Assembly: GCA_005888325.1 (NCBI GenBank) | Contig: VAWU01000025.1 | Coordinates: 89,663 to 153,662, forward strand | DNA: 64,000 bases | Source: Actinomycetota bacterium | GTDB taxonomy: Bacteria; Actinomycetota; Acidimicrobiia; Acidimicrobiales; AC-14 | Reading direction: 5' to 3' | Shown: positions 48,903 through 56,742 of the stretch, piece by piece | Layout: each line of letters opens with the position of its first letter | How positions within the stretch are numbered: position 1 is the first letter of the stretch | Program-made: the position numbers and the translations under genes | Notes under the pieces: generated by a model | Told to the model about the DNA's origin: nothing | Database searches by the model: none | Seen by the model: only the letters and a program-made list of their open reading frames with translations

Positions 48903-49502
48903 ATGGCCGCACGTGTTTCGGAGCTCCTGGGCGAGGCCGTGAACCCGTGGGGCTGCGTGCTGCTCAGCGCGCTGACCGCCCTCGAAGCGTCCGCGTTCGT
49001 GGGCCTGTTCGTGCTCGGAGGCTTCTTCGCCTACCAAGGGAAGCTCAACCTGTTCCTCGTGATCGTGGTGACCGTGATCGGCGGTGTCATGGGCGACTCC
49101 GCCGGCTACGAGATCGGCCGCTTCCTGGGCGGACGCATGCGGCGCACGTGGTTCGGTCGCAAGATCGGGGAGCAACGTTGGGAGAGAGCGCACAAGTACG
49201 TGCGCGAGAAGGGCGCGCGCGCGGTGCTCCTGGGTCGATTCGTCGGCATCCTCCGCGCCCTGGTCCCGGCGGTGGCCGGCGACTCGCGCATGCCCTACTC
49301 GAAGTTCCTCCTCTGGAACGTGATCGGCGCGATCGTGTGGGGACCCTCCGTCGTCGTCGCCGGCTACCTCGCCGGGCGCTCGTGGCGGGTGATCGAGACC
49401 TACCTCAGCCGCGGCGGCTTCGCGCTCTTCGCACTCATCGTCCTGGGCTTCGTCGCCGCGCACCTCCTGCGCAAGCGCCGCAGGGAGAAGGCGGACACCT
49501 AG
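48903..49502 (+). CDS. DedA-family membrane protein
   Basis: 199 residues with four to five hydrophobic helices. DedA/VTT-domain marks: ALEASAFVGLFVLGGFFAYQG, GDSAGYEIGRFLGGRM, then the arginine-bearing LGRFVGILRALVPAVAGDSRMPYSKFLLWNVIGAIVWG. Family members act in polyprenyl- or phospholipid flipping and envelope homeostasis. A TAGACC box lies 6 nt before the ATG. The end reaches within 8 bp of the convergent DUF169 gene. The tail is strongly basic (RKRRREK), as expected for a cytoplasmic end. Confidence 0.9.
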   Translation: MAARVSELLGEAVNPWGCVLLSALTALEASAFVGLFVLGGFFAYQGKLNLFLVIVVTVIGGVMGDSAGYEIGRFLGGRMRRTWFGRKIGEQRWERAHKYVREKGARAVLLGRFVGILRALVPAVAGDSRMPYSKFLLWNVIGAIVWGPSVVVAGYLAGRSWRVIETYLSRGGFALFALIVLGFVAAHLLRKRRREKADT

Positions 49503-49509
49503 GAGACCG

Positions 49510-50202
49510 CTACCCCAGCTTCTCGGCGTAGTGGGCGCGCATCGACTCGTTGGCGTCGGCGACCGACCGAAGCCGCTCCTCGAGGCCGGTGAGCGCAGGC
49601 GCCGGCAGCACGCTGAGCAGCATCCCCGGCTCGACCGCAGTGAAAGTGCGCATCCCTGCGCACCCGAGCGAGAGCTCGAGACGGGTCGACTCGAGCGCAC
49701 GGGGGATGGCCGCGCACGCGGGGCGCCCGTGGACGTGCATCGCCGGCTCGTCGAGCTGCACGGCCCCGGCCGCCTCGGCCAGCCACATCGCCTGCTCGGG
49801 CGTGGACGTCACGAGCACGACGTCGGGCTCGAGCGGGAAGCGCTCGAGCGGTCCGTACGCGATGACGGAGGGCCCCGGGCGCACGGATGGCAGCGCCGCC
49901 GCCTCGCCCGGTTGCAGATAGGCGATCGACTCCATCAGAGCGACCAGCTCGCCGGCCTTGTGCTGCACGTCGGGATCCGCATCGAGGCCCATGGTGAGGA
50001 CCCCGATCGGGCAACCCGCGTGGTCGGCCGCCTCCGTGTAGAACACCCGGTCCCGCGCCAACCGCCAGAACCCGCAGCCGGCCGCCATCGCGGTGTCGAC
50101 GTGGTCGATGCCGTCGGGCGCGGCATCGAGGAAGGCGACGGCCACCGGTGCCAGCTCGAGGCCGAGCGCGTCGCACAGCACGGTGTCGAGCTCGGCGTGC
50201 AC
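49510..50202 (-). CDS. DUF169 family protein
   Basis: 230 residues. DUF169 pattern: ELAPVAVAFLDAAPDGI, AAGCGFWRLARDRVFYTEAADHAGCPIGVLTMGL with three conserved Cys, a central LVTSTPEQAMWLAEAAG and ELSLGCAGMRTFTAVEPGMLLSVLPA. The cysteines (AGCGF, AGCPIG, LGCAGMR) suggest metal or cofactor binding. Function is unknown in the family. It starts 6 bp after the NfuA stop on the same strand, so an Fe-S link is reasonable though unproven. Confidence 0.85.
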   Translation of the reverse strand: MHAELDTVLCDALGLELAPVAVAFLDAAPDGIDHVDTAMAAGCGFWRLARDRVFYTEAADHAGCPIGVLTMGLDADPDVQHKAGELVALMESIAYLQPGEAAALPSVRPGPSVIAYGPLERFPLEPDVVLVTSTPEQAMWLAEAAGAVQLDEPAMHVHGRPACAAIPRALESTRLELSLGCAGMRTFTAVEPGMLLSVLPAPALTGLEERLRSVADANESMRAHYAEKLG

Positions 50203-50208
50203 GCCGAC

Positions 50209-50889
50209 CTACTTCTTCGCCGCTTCGAAGTACGGGTTCGAACCGCTGGCGTGATCGGTCACGTCGGCGACCCGCACCACCTCGGGCACGGCTTCGCGTA
50301 TTGCGACCTCGATGCCCTGGGTGAGCGTGACCGAGGCGAGGCCGCAGCCCTGGCAGCCACCGCTCAGGCGCAGGTACGCGACGTCGTCCTCGACCGCGAC
50401 CAGCTCCGCCGCGCCACCGTGGGCCGCGATGCTGGGGTTGATCTGCTGCTCGAGCACCTGCATGATCCGCTGCGCCACGTCCCCAGTGAGGTCCGCGGGC
50501 GGACGACCCATGCCCGGGCTCGCGACGTCGGGCGGGCGGTTGGGGTTGTTGATCACCATGCCCGTCGAGCCGGGCCCGGACAGGTCGAGGGTGGCGCCAC
50601 GCACCTTGTCGATGCTGTCGGCCGGGATCACGACCGAGAGATCGTCGTGACGTTGCACGACGTCGTCGCTCGCGGCGTCGTCGATGGCCTGGAAGTACAT
50701 GTCGTAGGTGTACGCGCCCGCTGCGGTGCCGCTCACCTCGAGCCAGAGGGCCAGCCGCTCGGGCTCTGCCTCCTGGGCACGCGTCTCGAGCACGAGCGCG
50801 CGTGCCCGTTCGGTGACGGTGATGGCGGGGGCGGCGGCCGGCCCGCCCGCTTCGATGTCTTCGGGCTCTTCAGGCTCTTCGGGGCTCAT
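50209..50889 (-). CDS. nfuA: NfuA-type Fe-S cluster carrier (A-type domain plus NifU C-terminal domain)
   Basis: 226 residues from ATG at 50889, chosen because TATGAT lies 10 nt upstream; ATGs at 50901 and 50904 would begin inside that box. After an acidic, Pro-rich N terminus comes an A-type/HesB-like domain that has lost its cysteines (about 25-110), then a NifU-C domain with the cluster-binding CxxC in GGCQGCGLASVTLTQGIE. As in E. coli NfuA it should carry [4Fe-4S] to client enzymes. Nearby clients include radical SAM and formate dehydrogenase proteins. The start region abuts a divergent ATP-grasp gene. Confidence 0.9.
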   Translation of the reverse strand: MSPEEPEEPEDIEAGGPAAAPAITVTERARALVLETRAQEAEPERLALWLEVSGTAAGAYTYDMYFQAIDDAASDDVVQRHDDLSVVIPADSIDKVRGATLDLSGPGSTGMVINNPNRPPDVASPGMGRPPADLTGDVAQRIMQVLEQQINPSIAAHGGAAELVAVEDDVAYLRLSGGCQGCGLASVTLTQGIEVAIREAVPEVVRVADVTDHASGSNPYFEAAKK

Positions 50890-50899
50890 CGCAGCAGTC

Positions 50900-50905
50900 A
50901 TCATA
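50900..50905 (-). promoter_or_regulatory. TATGAT -10 box, leaderless type
   Basis: TATGAT, the best -10 match in the window, 10 nt before the ATG at 50889 on the minus strand. Confidence 0.5.
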
Positions 50906-50911
50906 GGCCCC

Positions 50912-52129
50912 GTGGCCCGTGTCCTCCTGCTGCTGCCCTCCGCCACGTACCGCGCGCCCGACTTCCTCGACGCGGCGCGCGCCCTCGACGTCGAGGTGGT
51001 GGTGGCCTCGGAGCAACGTCAGACGTTGGCCGGTGCCATGGGCGACCGCGCCCTCCACCTGGAGCTCTCCGATCCCGGTGCGGCTGCGGAGGCCATCGTC
51101 GCGCTCGCCCGTCGAGCCCCACTCGACGCGGTCGTCGCCGTCGACGACCAGGGCGTGCTCGTGGCCGCGGAGGCGTCGGCCCGCCTCGGCCTTCCGGCCA
51201 ACGCCCCCGCGGCTGTGGCCGCGACGCGCGACAAGACGCTGATGCGGCGCGCCCTCGCCGAGGCCGGTGTCCCACAGCCCGCGTACCGGGTTGTCGGGCC
51301 GGAGGACGACGTGGTCGCGGCGGCCTCGGAGCTCGGGTTCCCGTGCGTGGTGAAGCCGGTGTCGCTGTCGGGGAGTCGCGGCGTCATCCGCGTCGACGAC
51401 CCGGCGGCGGCAGGGGCGGCCGCCACGCGGGTGCGCCACATCCTCGACGACGCGGACGAAGACGCCGCCGGGCCACTGCTCGTCGAGCGGTTCGTCGCCG
51501 GTGACGAGGTCGCCCTCGAGGGGCTGCTGCGCGGCGGTCGGCTCGACGTGCTCACGGTCTTCGACAAGCCCGACCCGCTCGACGGCCCCTACTTCGAGGA
51601 GACGATCTACGTCACGCCGTCCCGCAAGCCCGCGGCCGCGCTCGACACGATTGCCGCGCGTACCGCCGACGCGATCGTCGCGCTCGGTCTACGCGAAGGC
51701 CCGATCCACGCGGAGTTGCGCGTCTCGGGCGACGAGGTGTTCGTGCTCGAGGTCGCAGCCCGTTCGATCGGGGGCCTGTGCTCACGCGCGCTGCGCTTCG
51801 GCGCGGGGGTTCGCCTCGAGGAGCTCATCCTCCGGCACGCGCTCGGCCTGCCGCTCGACGGAGTGCAGCGCGAGGCGGTCGCCGCCGGCGTGATGATGCT
51901 CCCGATCCCCCGCGCCGGCGTGCTGGCCGGCGTGCACGGCCAGGACCGCGCTCGCGCGGTACCCGGCATCGCCGGGCTCGAGATCACCATCCATGCGGGT
52001 CGACCGGTTCAGCCGTTGCCCGAGGGCGACCGCTACCTCGGGTTCCTCTTCGCACGCGGCGCCACGCCCGCCGAGGTCGAGCAGTCGCTCCGCGCCGCGC
52101 ACGCGTGTCTCGACGTCGTCATCGACTGA
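50912..52129 (+). CDS. ATP-grasp domain protein
   Basis: 405 residues from GTG at 50912. ATP-grasp ligase: an N-terminal Rossmann-like domain (ARVLLLLPSATYRAPDFLDAARAL), RDKTLMRRALAEAGVPQPAYRVV, ATP-binding lysine in FPCVVKPVSLSGSRGVIRVDDP, LLVERFVAGDEVALEGLLRGG, and metal-binding PIHAELRVSGDEVFVLEVAARSIGG. The C-terminal beta domain (GLEITIHAGRPVQPLPEGDRYLGFLFARG) matches carboxylate-amine ligases of the PurT/BL00235 kind. It joins a carboxylate to an amine with ATP; the product is unknown. A radical SAM gene follows on the same strand, suggesting a shared pathway. Confidence 0.88.
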   Translation: MARVLLLLPSATYRAPDFLDAARALDVEVVVASEQRQTLAGAMGDRALHLELSDPGAAAEAIVALARRAPLDAVVAVDDQGVLVAAEASARLGLPANAPAAVAATRDKTLMRRALAEAGVPQPAYRVVGPEDDVVAAASELGFPCVVKPVSLSGSRGVIRVDDPAAAGAAATRVRHILDDADEDAAGPLLVERFVAGDEVALEGLLRGGRLDVLTVFDKPDPLDGPYFEETIYVTPSRKPAAALDTIAARTADAIVALGLREGPIHAELRVSGDEVFVLEVAARSIGGLCSRALRFGAGVRLEELILRHALGLPLDGVQREAVAAGVMMLPIPRAGVLAGVHGQDRARAVPGIAGLEITIHAGRPVQPLPEGDRYLGFLFARGATPAEVEQSLRAAHACLDVVID

Positions 52130-52132
52130 TCG

Positions 52133-52181
52133 CTTCTTGTCGTACACAGCCGTGGTGACGACGGTTGAGTACGACAAGAAG
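52133..52181. terminator. 13-bp inverted repeat with inner stem between ATP-grasp and radical SAM genes
   Basis: CTTCTTGTCGTAC (52133-52145) and GTACGACAAGAAG (52169-52181) are exact reverse complements; inside, CCGT/ACGG form a second stem across a symmetric ACAG/TTGA internal loop. It begins 4 bp after the ATP-grasp stop. It has A/T-rich outer arms unlike its surroundings. It could be a terminator, an attenuator or a protein site. Confidence 0.6.
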
Positions 52182-52196
52182 AAGGGGATTGGCGCT

Positions 52197-52202
52197 TAGG
52201 CT
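52197..52202 (+). promoter_or_regulatory. TAGGCT -10 box, leaderless type
   Basis: TAGGCT, 9 nt before the ATG at 52212. With the hairpin just upstream, this supports separate transcription of the radical SAM gene. Confidence 0.5.
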
Positions 52203-52211
52203 GGGCGGGAC

Positions 52212-53576
52212 ATGCGCGTTCTCCTGATCTCGACGTACGAGCTGGGTCACCAGCCGCTGCACGTCGCCTCTCCGGCGACCGCGCTCAGGCGGGCGGGCCA
52301 CGACGTGCGTGCGCTCGACCTGAGCGTCGACCCGTGGGCGCCGGACCAGGTGACCTGGGCCGACGCCCTCGCGTTCTCGGTGCCCATGCACACGGCCATG
52401 CGGCTGGCGCTGCGCGCGGCCCGCACCGCGCGCGCCCTCCGGCCCGACGTCCCGATCTGCCTCTACGGGCTCTACGCGCCGGTGAGCCGCGACCACACCC
52501 TCGGGACGGTCGCCGACCGGCTGTTGGCGGGTGAGTACGAGAGCGCTCTCGTCGAGTGGGTCGACGGCCTCGCGTCGGGACGCGCGGGTGGTGGCGACCA
52601 GACGCTCGTCCACCTCGGACGCACGCGCTTCGGCCTTCCCGGGCGCGACCTGCTCCCCCCGCTCGAGCGCTACGCCCGCCTGGTGGTCGACGGTGGAGAT
52701 CGACTGGTCGGATACGTCGAGGCGAGCCACGGCTGCGCCCACCGCTGCCGCCACTGCCCCGTGCCGGTCGTCTACGACGGGCGCATCCGTATCGTCGACC
52801 TCGATGCCGTCGTCGGCGACGTGGCCCAGCTGGTCGCGGCCGGGGCGCGCCACATCACCTTCGGAGATCCCGACTTCCTCAACGGCGTCCACCACTCGCG
52901 GCGCGTGGTGCGCGCCGTTCACGAGCGCTTTCCCGACCTCACGTTCGACTGCACGACCAAGGTCGAGCTCATCCTGCGACACGAGGGCATCTGGCCCGAG
53001 CTGGCGGCCGCCGGGTGCCTCTTCGTCGTCTCCGCCTTCGAGAGCCTGAACGACCACATCCTCCGGCGGCTCGACAAGGGCCACACCGCGGCCGACGCGG
53101 CCCGAGCGGTGGCGCTGCTGCGCGAGCAAGGCATCGAGATCCGCCCCTCGTTCCTGCCGTTCACGCCCTGGACGACCATGGCCGACGTCGTCGAGTTGCT
53201 CGAGTTCGTCGCCACCCATGACCTCATCGACAACGTCGACCCCGTGCAGTACACGATCCGCCTGCTCCTCCCCGAGGGATCGTTGCTGCTCGACCGGAGC
53301 GACCTCCTCCCCTACCTGGGGCACTACGACCCCGAGCTGCTCGGCTACCCGTGGACGGCTGCCGACCCTGCAGTCGACGCGCTGCAGGTCCGCGTGGCGC
53401 GCGTGGTCGAGCACAGCCTCGACGCGGGCGAGAGCATCGAGACCACGTTCGGACGCGTGTGGCGGGAGTCGGGTGCCCCTGGTGCCGCCCCCACCGCCGC
53501 GACCGCCGGGCGCCCTCGCCTCAGCGAGCCCTGGTTCTGCTGCGCGGAGCCCACCGAGGCTCAGCTGACCACCTAG
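52212..53576 (+). CDS. B12-binding-type radical SAM protein with CCAEP tail
   Basis: 454 residues. An N-terminal cobalamin-binding-like Rossmann domain (RVLLISTYELGHQPLHVASPATALRRAGHDV; no DxHxxG base-off motif seen) is followed by the radical SAM core with CAHRCRHC (CxxxCxxC) and GARHITFGDPDFLNG, then a TIM barrel to about residue 380. The protein ends SEPWFCCAEPTEAQ: the CCAEP tail, known to me from a radical SAM family whose members carry either CCAEP or CUAEP with selenocysteine. Here both positions are TGC cysteines, so this is the Cys form. Reaction unknown; the ATP-grasp gene upstream is a likely partner. Confidence 0.88.
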   Translation: MRVLLISTYELGHQPLHVASPATALRRAGHDVRALDLSVDPWAPDQVTWADALAFSVPMHTAMRLALRAARTARALRPDVPICLYGLYAPVSRDHTLGTVADRLLAGEYESALVEWVDGLASGRAGGGDQTLVHLGRTRFGLPGRDLLPPLERYARLVVDGGDRLVGYVEASHGCAHRCRHCPVPVVYDGRIRIVDLDAVVGDVAQLVAAGARHITFGDPDFLNGVHHSRRVVRAVHERFPDLTFDCTTKVELILRHEGIWPELAAAGCLFVVSAFESLNDHILRRLDKGHTAADAARAVALLREQGIEIRPSFLPFTPWTTMADVVELLEFVATHDLIDNVDPVQYTIRLLLPEGSLLLDRSDLLPYLGHYDPELLGYPWTAADPAVDALQVRVARVVEHSLDAGESIETTFGRVWRESGAPGAAPTAATAGRPRLSEPWFCCAEPTEAQLTT

Positions 53577-53588
53577 TCGACAGATCGT

Positions 53589-54674
53589 TCAGAGCACCAC
53601 GACAGACCGGAGCACCTCGCCGCGCTCCATCTTGTGGAACGCGTCCTCGACCTGATCGAGGCGGATGGTCTCCGACACGAAACCGTCGAGGTTCAGCTTG
53701 CCGCGAAGGTACAGGTCGATCAGCAGCGGGAAGTCACGCGACGGGAGGCAGTCGCCGTACCACGACGACTTGAGCGCGCCACCCCGGCCGAACAGCTCGA
53801 TCATCGGCAACTCGATGGTCGCCTCCGGCGCCGGCACTCCGACCTGCACCACCGTCCCCGCGAGGTCGCGCGCGAAGAACGCCTGACGGTAGGTCTCGGG
53901 AAGGCCGACCGCCTCGACCACCACATCTGCCCCCAGGCCGTCGGTCAGGCCCTTGATGGCCTCGACGGGATCCGTCTCACGCGCGTCGACCACGTGGGTG
54001 GCGCCGAAGCCGCGTGCCCATTCGAGCTTGCGAGGGTCGACATCGACTGCGATGACGCGTCGCGCCCCGGCGAGGCTCGCCCCCGCGATGGCCGCGCTGC
54101 CCACACCGCCACATCCGATCACCGCCACCGTGTCGCCCTGCCCGACGTTGCCCGTGTGGACCGCAGCACCGAAGCCGGCCATCACGCCGCAGCCGATGAG
54201 ACCGGCCGCTTCGGGACGCGCTGCGGGGTCGACCTTCACCGCTTGGCCCGCGGCGACGAGGGTCAGCTCGGCGAAGGCGCCGATGCCGAGGGCGGGGCTC
54301 AGTGGAGTGCCATCCGCACGCGTCATCTGCTGCGCCGCGTTGCGACTGTCGAAGCAGTACCAGGGTCGACCGCGCCGGCACGATCGACAGTTGCCGCACG
54401 GCGCCCGCCAGGCGATCACGACGTAGTCACCCGGCGCGACGCTGGTGACACCGTCGCCGATCGCCTCGATCGTGCCGGCGGCCTCGTGACCGAGGAGGAA
54501 GGGGAAGTCGTCGTTGATGGCGCCCTCCCGGTAGTGGAGGTCGGTGTGGCACACACCGCACGCCTGGACCCGGACGAGCACCTCGTCGGGCCCGGGATCG
54601 GGGACGACGATCGTCTCGAGCGAGACCGGCCGGCCCCGGTCCGCGGCCACGACGCCCTGCACCTCATGAGCCAT
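53589..54674 (-). CDS. mscR: Zinc alcohol dehydrogenase, S-(hydroxymethyl)mycothiol dehydrogenase-like
   Basis: 361 residues from ATG at 54674. Class III-type zinc MDR enzyme: catalytic zinc at C42-H43 ([14 protein letters not shown]) and H63-E64 (LLGHEAAG), structural zinc cysteines C93, C96, C99 and C107 ([17 protein letters not shown]), NAD-binding [12 protein letters not shown]. The segments [14 protein letters not shown] and [26 protein letters not shown] match mycobacterial MscR, which oxidises the mycothiol adduct of formaldehyde. Product S-formylmycothiol gives formate, which links it to the Sec formate dehydrogenase at 3.6-6.8 kb. TACAGT 8 nt upstream. Confidence 0.88.
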   Translation of the reverse strand: MAHEVQGVVAADRGRPVSLETIVVPDPGPDEVLVRVQACGVCHTDLHYREGAINDDFPFLLGHEAAGTIEAIGDGVTSVAPGDYVVIAWRAPCGNCRSCRRGRPWYCFDSRNAAQQMTRADGTPLSPALGIGAFAELTLVAAGQAVKVDPAARPEAAGLIGCGVMAGFGAAVHTGNVGQGDTVAVIGCGGVGSAAIAGASLAGARRVIAVDVDPRKLEWARGFGATHVVDARETDPVEAIKGLTDGLGADVVVEAVGLPETYRQAFFARDLAGTVVQVGVPAPEATIELPMIELFGRGGALKSSWYGDCLPSRDFPLLIDLYLRGKLNLDGFVSETIRLDQVEDAFHKMERGEVLRSVVVL

Positions 54675-54682
54675 GGCCGCGG

Positions 54683-54692
54683 ACTGTAGCGT
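54683..54692. promoter_or_regulatory. Overlapping divergent -10 boxes (mscR-like / MaoC)
   Basis: ACTGTAGCGT holds TACAGT on the minus strand (54688-54683, 8 nt before ATG 54674) and TAGCGT on the plus strand (54687-54692, 6 nt before ATG 54699). They share the central TA; the divergent spacer is 24 bp. Same design as at 10482-10491. Confidence 0.55.
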
Positions 54693-54698
54693 CGCCTC

Positions 54699-55514
54699 AT
54701 GGCGGCCCAGACGGTGTACCGCGTGCGCGCCCATAACGCGGCCACCGAGTCCGAGAACAAGATCCACCACGATGACGTGGCGCAGCGGCACGGCTTTCGC
54801 GGTGGCCTCGTGCCGGGCGTGACCGTCTACGCGTACATGACCCACCCGGTCGTCGCGTTGTTCGGTCGCGCGTGGCTCGAGCGCGGGACGATGACGGCCC
54901 GTTTCCACCAGCCGTTCTACGACGGCGACACCGTCACGGTGGACGCGGCCTCCGTCGAGCCAACCGCGCTCGAGCTGACCGCCACCAACGACGCCGGCAC
55001 CGTCTGTGCCACCGGCCGCGCCGCGCTCCCGTCCACGACCGACGCGGCCGCCCCGCCCGACCCGGCCGACTACCCCGAGACGCCCCTGCCCGATGAGCCG
55101 GCGCCGGCGACCCCGGAGACCCTCGCCGCGCTCGACGTGCTCGGCAGCCTCGAGGCGGGGTTCCACGCCGATCGCGCCCACGGGTTCCTCGGCCAGCTCG
55201 ACGACGACCTCGTGCTGTACGCCCGCGACCGCATCGCCCATCCGGGCTGGTTGCTCCGTGCGGCCAACGACGTCCTGGCCGCCAACGTGCGCCTCGGGCC
55301 GTGGATCCACACTGCGAGCGCCGTCACCAACCTCGGGGTCGTCCACGACGGCGATCGGGTGGCCACGCGGGCGCGGGTTTCGGGGCTCTCCACGCGCAAG
55401 GGCCACGAGGTCGTCGAGCTCGACGTGATGCTGCTCGCGAACCGCGACCGACCCGTCGCCCACATCCGCCATTCCGCGATCTACCGGCTGCGCGAGCCGG
55501 GCGCAGCTACGTGA
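54699..55514 (+). CDS. MaoC-like double-hotdog dehydratase
   Basis: 271 residues. Two hotdog halves joined by a Pro-rich linker ([19 protein letters not shown]). The first half has [32 protein letters not shown], a MaoC/R-hydratase motif with catalytic-type Asp and His (HDDVA ... GLVPG). The second has [42 protein letters not shown]. Such proteins hydrate enoyl-CoA or act as thioesterases. Which reaction is run here is not clear. The 3' end overlaps the convergent hydrolase gene by 8 bp. Confidence 0.8.
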   Translation: MAAQTVYRVRAHNAATESENKIHHDDVAQRHGFRGGLVPGVTVYAYMTHPVVALFGRAWLERGTMTARFHQPFYDGDTVTVDAASVEPTALELTATNDAGTVCATGRAALPSTTDAAAPPDPADYPETPLPDEPAPATPETLAALDVLGSLEAGFHADRAHGFLGQLDDDLVLYARDRIAHPGWLLRAANDVLAANVRLGPWIHTASAVTNLGVVHDGDRVATRARVSGLSTRKGHEVVELDVMLLANRDRPVAHIRHSAIYRLREPGAAT

Positions 55515-56547
55515 GCGTGCTGACGAGCACCGTCGTGCCGGCGACGTTGCCCTGCTGCGTGATCGCCTCGAGGCTCCCGTCGCGACCCTTGAGGTAGTGG
55601 TCGAAGAAGTCCAGCATGACCTTCACGATCACTGCGCCGGCCGGGCCGAAGAACAGCGTGTGCGGGCCGTGCAGGATCGTGAGCAGGAACTTCGGTGGGG
55701 TCGCGGCCCGGTAGGCGTTCTGACTGGATTGGTACGGAACGGTGGCGTCCGCGTCGCCATGGATCAGCAGCAACGGTGTCCCTCGGTAGACGAACGTCCC
55801 GCCCGGGAACGACGCCTCGATCCCCGAGATGGGGACCGCGGCCTTGATGCGAGTGTCGGTGCAGCACGAGTTGTAGGCGACGCCGAGTGTCGTCATCGCG
55901 CCCAGCGAGTGCCCGGCGACGGCCACCTTGTCGGGGTCGACCATCCCGTGCAGGAGACTGGCGCCGTCGCCGTTGAGCCGCAGCATCTCGGAGATGACGA
56001 AGCTCACGTCGGCGGGCTGGTTCTTGTAGTCCGCGGCGCTCGGCCCCCCCGGGGCGCCCCGGCTGCTGAGGGGAAAGGTGGGGGCGGCGACGACGTACCC
56101 TGCGGCCGCCAGCTGACGGAGGAGCGCGGTGTAGCTCGGACCGTTCGAGGTGAACCCGTGGGAGAACTCGATGAGGGGATACGGCCCGCCGTCGCGAGCC
56201 GGCGGCGCCTCGGGGACATCGCGGTCGCTCGCGTCACCCTGCGCGGGATACAGCACCATCGTCTGCAGGGTGCGCGACGGCCGCCCGGGCTCGCCGCGGT
56301 TCGGATCGGTCGGCCGGCTGGTGTCGACGAACGACTCCGTGCGCACACCGACGGCGTAGGGCCCGAAGTTCTGGGGCTTCGCCGGCGCGGTCGTCGCCGG
56401 CAGCGCCAGGGGCGAGGCCTGGTTGACGGTGCCGGAGGTACAGGCCGCAGCCATCGTGGCGGCGACGAGCGCGGTGGCCAGCGCGCCGCGCCGCCTCCAC
56501 CGGCGGGGGGTGTCGGTGTGCGAGCGCGTGTGCGTGGGCCTCTCCAC
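55507..56547 (-). CDS. Secreted alpha/beta-hydrolase lipoprotein
   Basis: 346 residues from GTG at 56547, with TAGGCT 6 nt upstream. Long basic n-region with twin Arg ([11 protein letters not shown]), a hydrophobic stretch and lipobox TMAAAC (Cys), so it is lipid-anchored outside; Tat export is possible. Mature part is a chlorophyllase/PET-hydrolase-like fold: [31 protein letters not shown], nucleophile [30 protein letters not shown] (Asp) and a His in [11 protein letters not shown]. Probably an extracellular ester hydrolase; substrate unknown. Confidence 0.85.
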   Translation of the reverse strand: MERPTHTRSHTDTPRRWRRRGALATALVAATMAAACTSGTVNQASPLALPATTAPAKPQNFGPYAVGVRTESFVDTSRPTDPNRGEPGRPSRTLQTMVLYPAQGDASDRDVPEAPPARDGGPYPLIEFSHGFTSNGPSYTALLRQLAAAGYVVAAPTFPLSSRGAPGGPSAADYKNQPADVSFVISEMLRLNGDGASLLHGMVDPDKVAVAGHSLGAMTTLGVAYNSCCTDTRIKAAVPISGIEASFPGGTFVYRGTPLLLIHGDADATVPYQSSQNAYRAATPPKFLLTILHGPHTLFFGPAGAVIVKVMLDFFDHYLKGRDGSLEAITQQGNVAGTTVLVSTLT

Positions 56548-56553
56548 TCGTTC

Positions 56554-56623
56554 AGCCTACGGGAGCTCGACTACGCAGCGTAGGACTTCCCACCGTAGGA
56601 CATCGACCGGCCGGCCGTAGGTC
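56554..56623. promoter_or_regulatory. Promoter with CGTAGG iterons
   Basis: The leaderless -10 (TAGGCT, minus strand 56559-56554) is followed upstream by an inverted CCCGTAGG (56557-56564) and three direct copies: CGTAGGAC at 56579 and 56594, CGTAGGTC at 56616 (spacings 15 and 22 bp). They lie between the divergent hydrolase and kinase genes and may bind a regulator of either. Confidence 0.4.
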
Positions 56624-56742
56624 GCTCGGCTCATCCTGCGTTCAGATCCTCGTTTTGGGTGCCGATATGCCGTACAACGAGTAGCGCCGCGATCGACGAC
56701 CGACAGCAGCCCCATGACGCCCATGACCATCTCGAGGACGCA

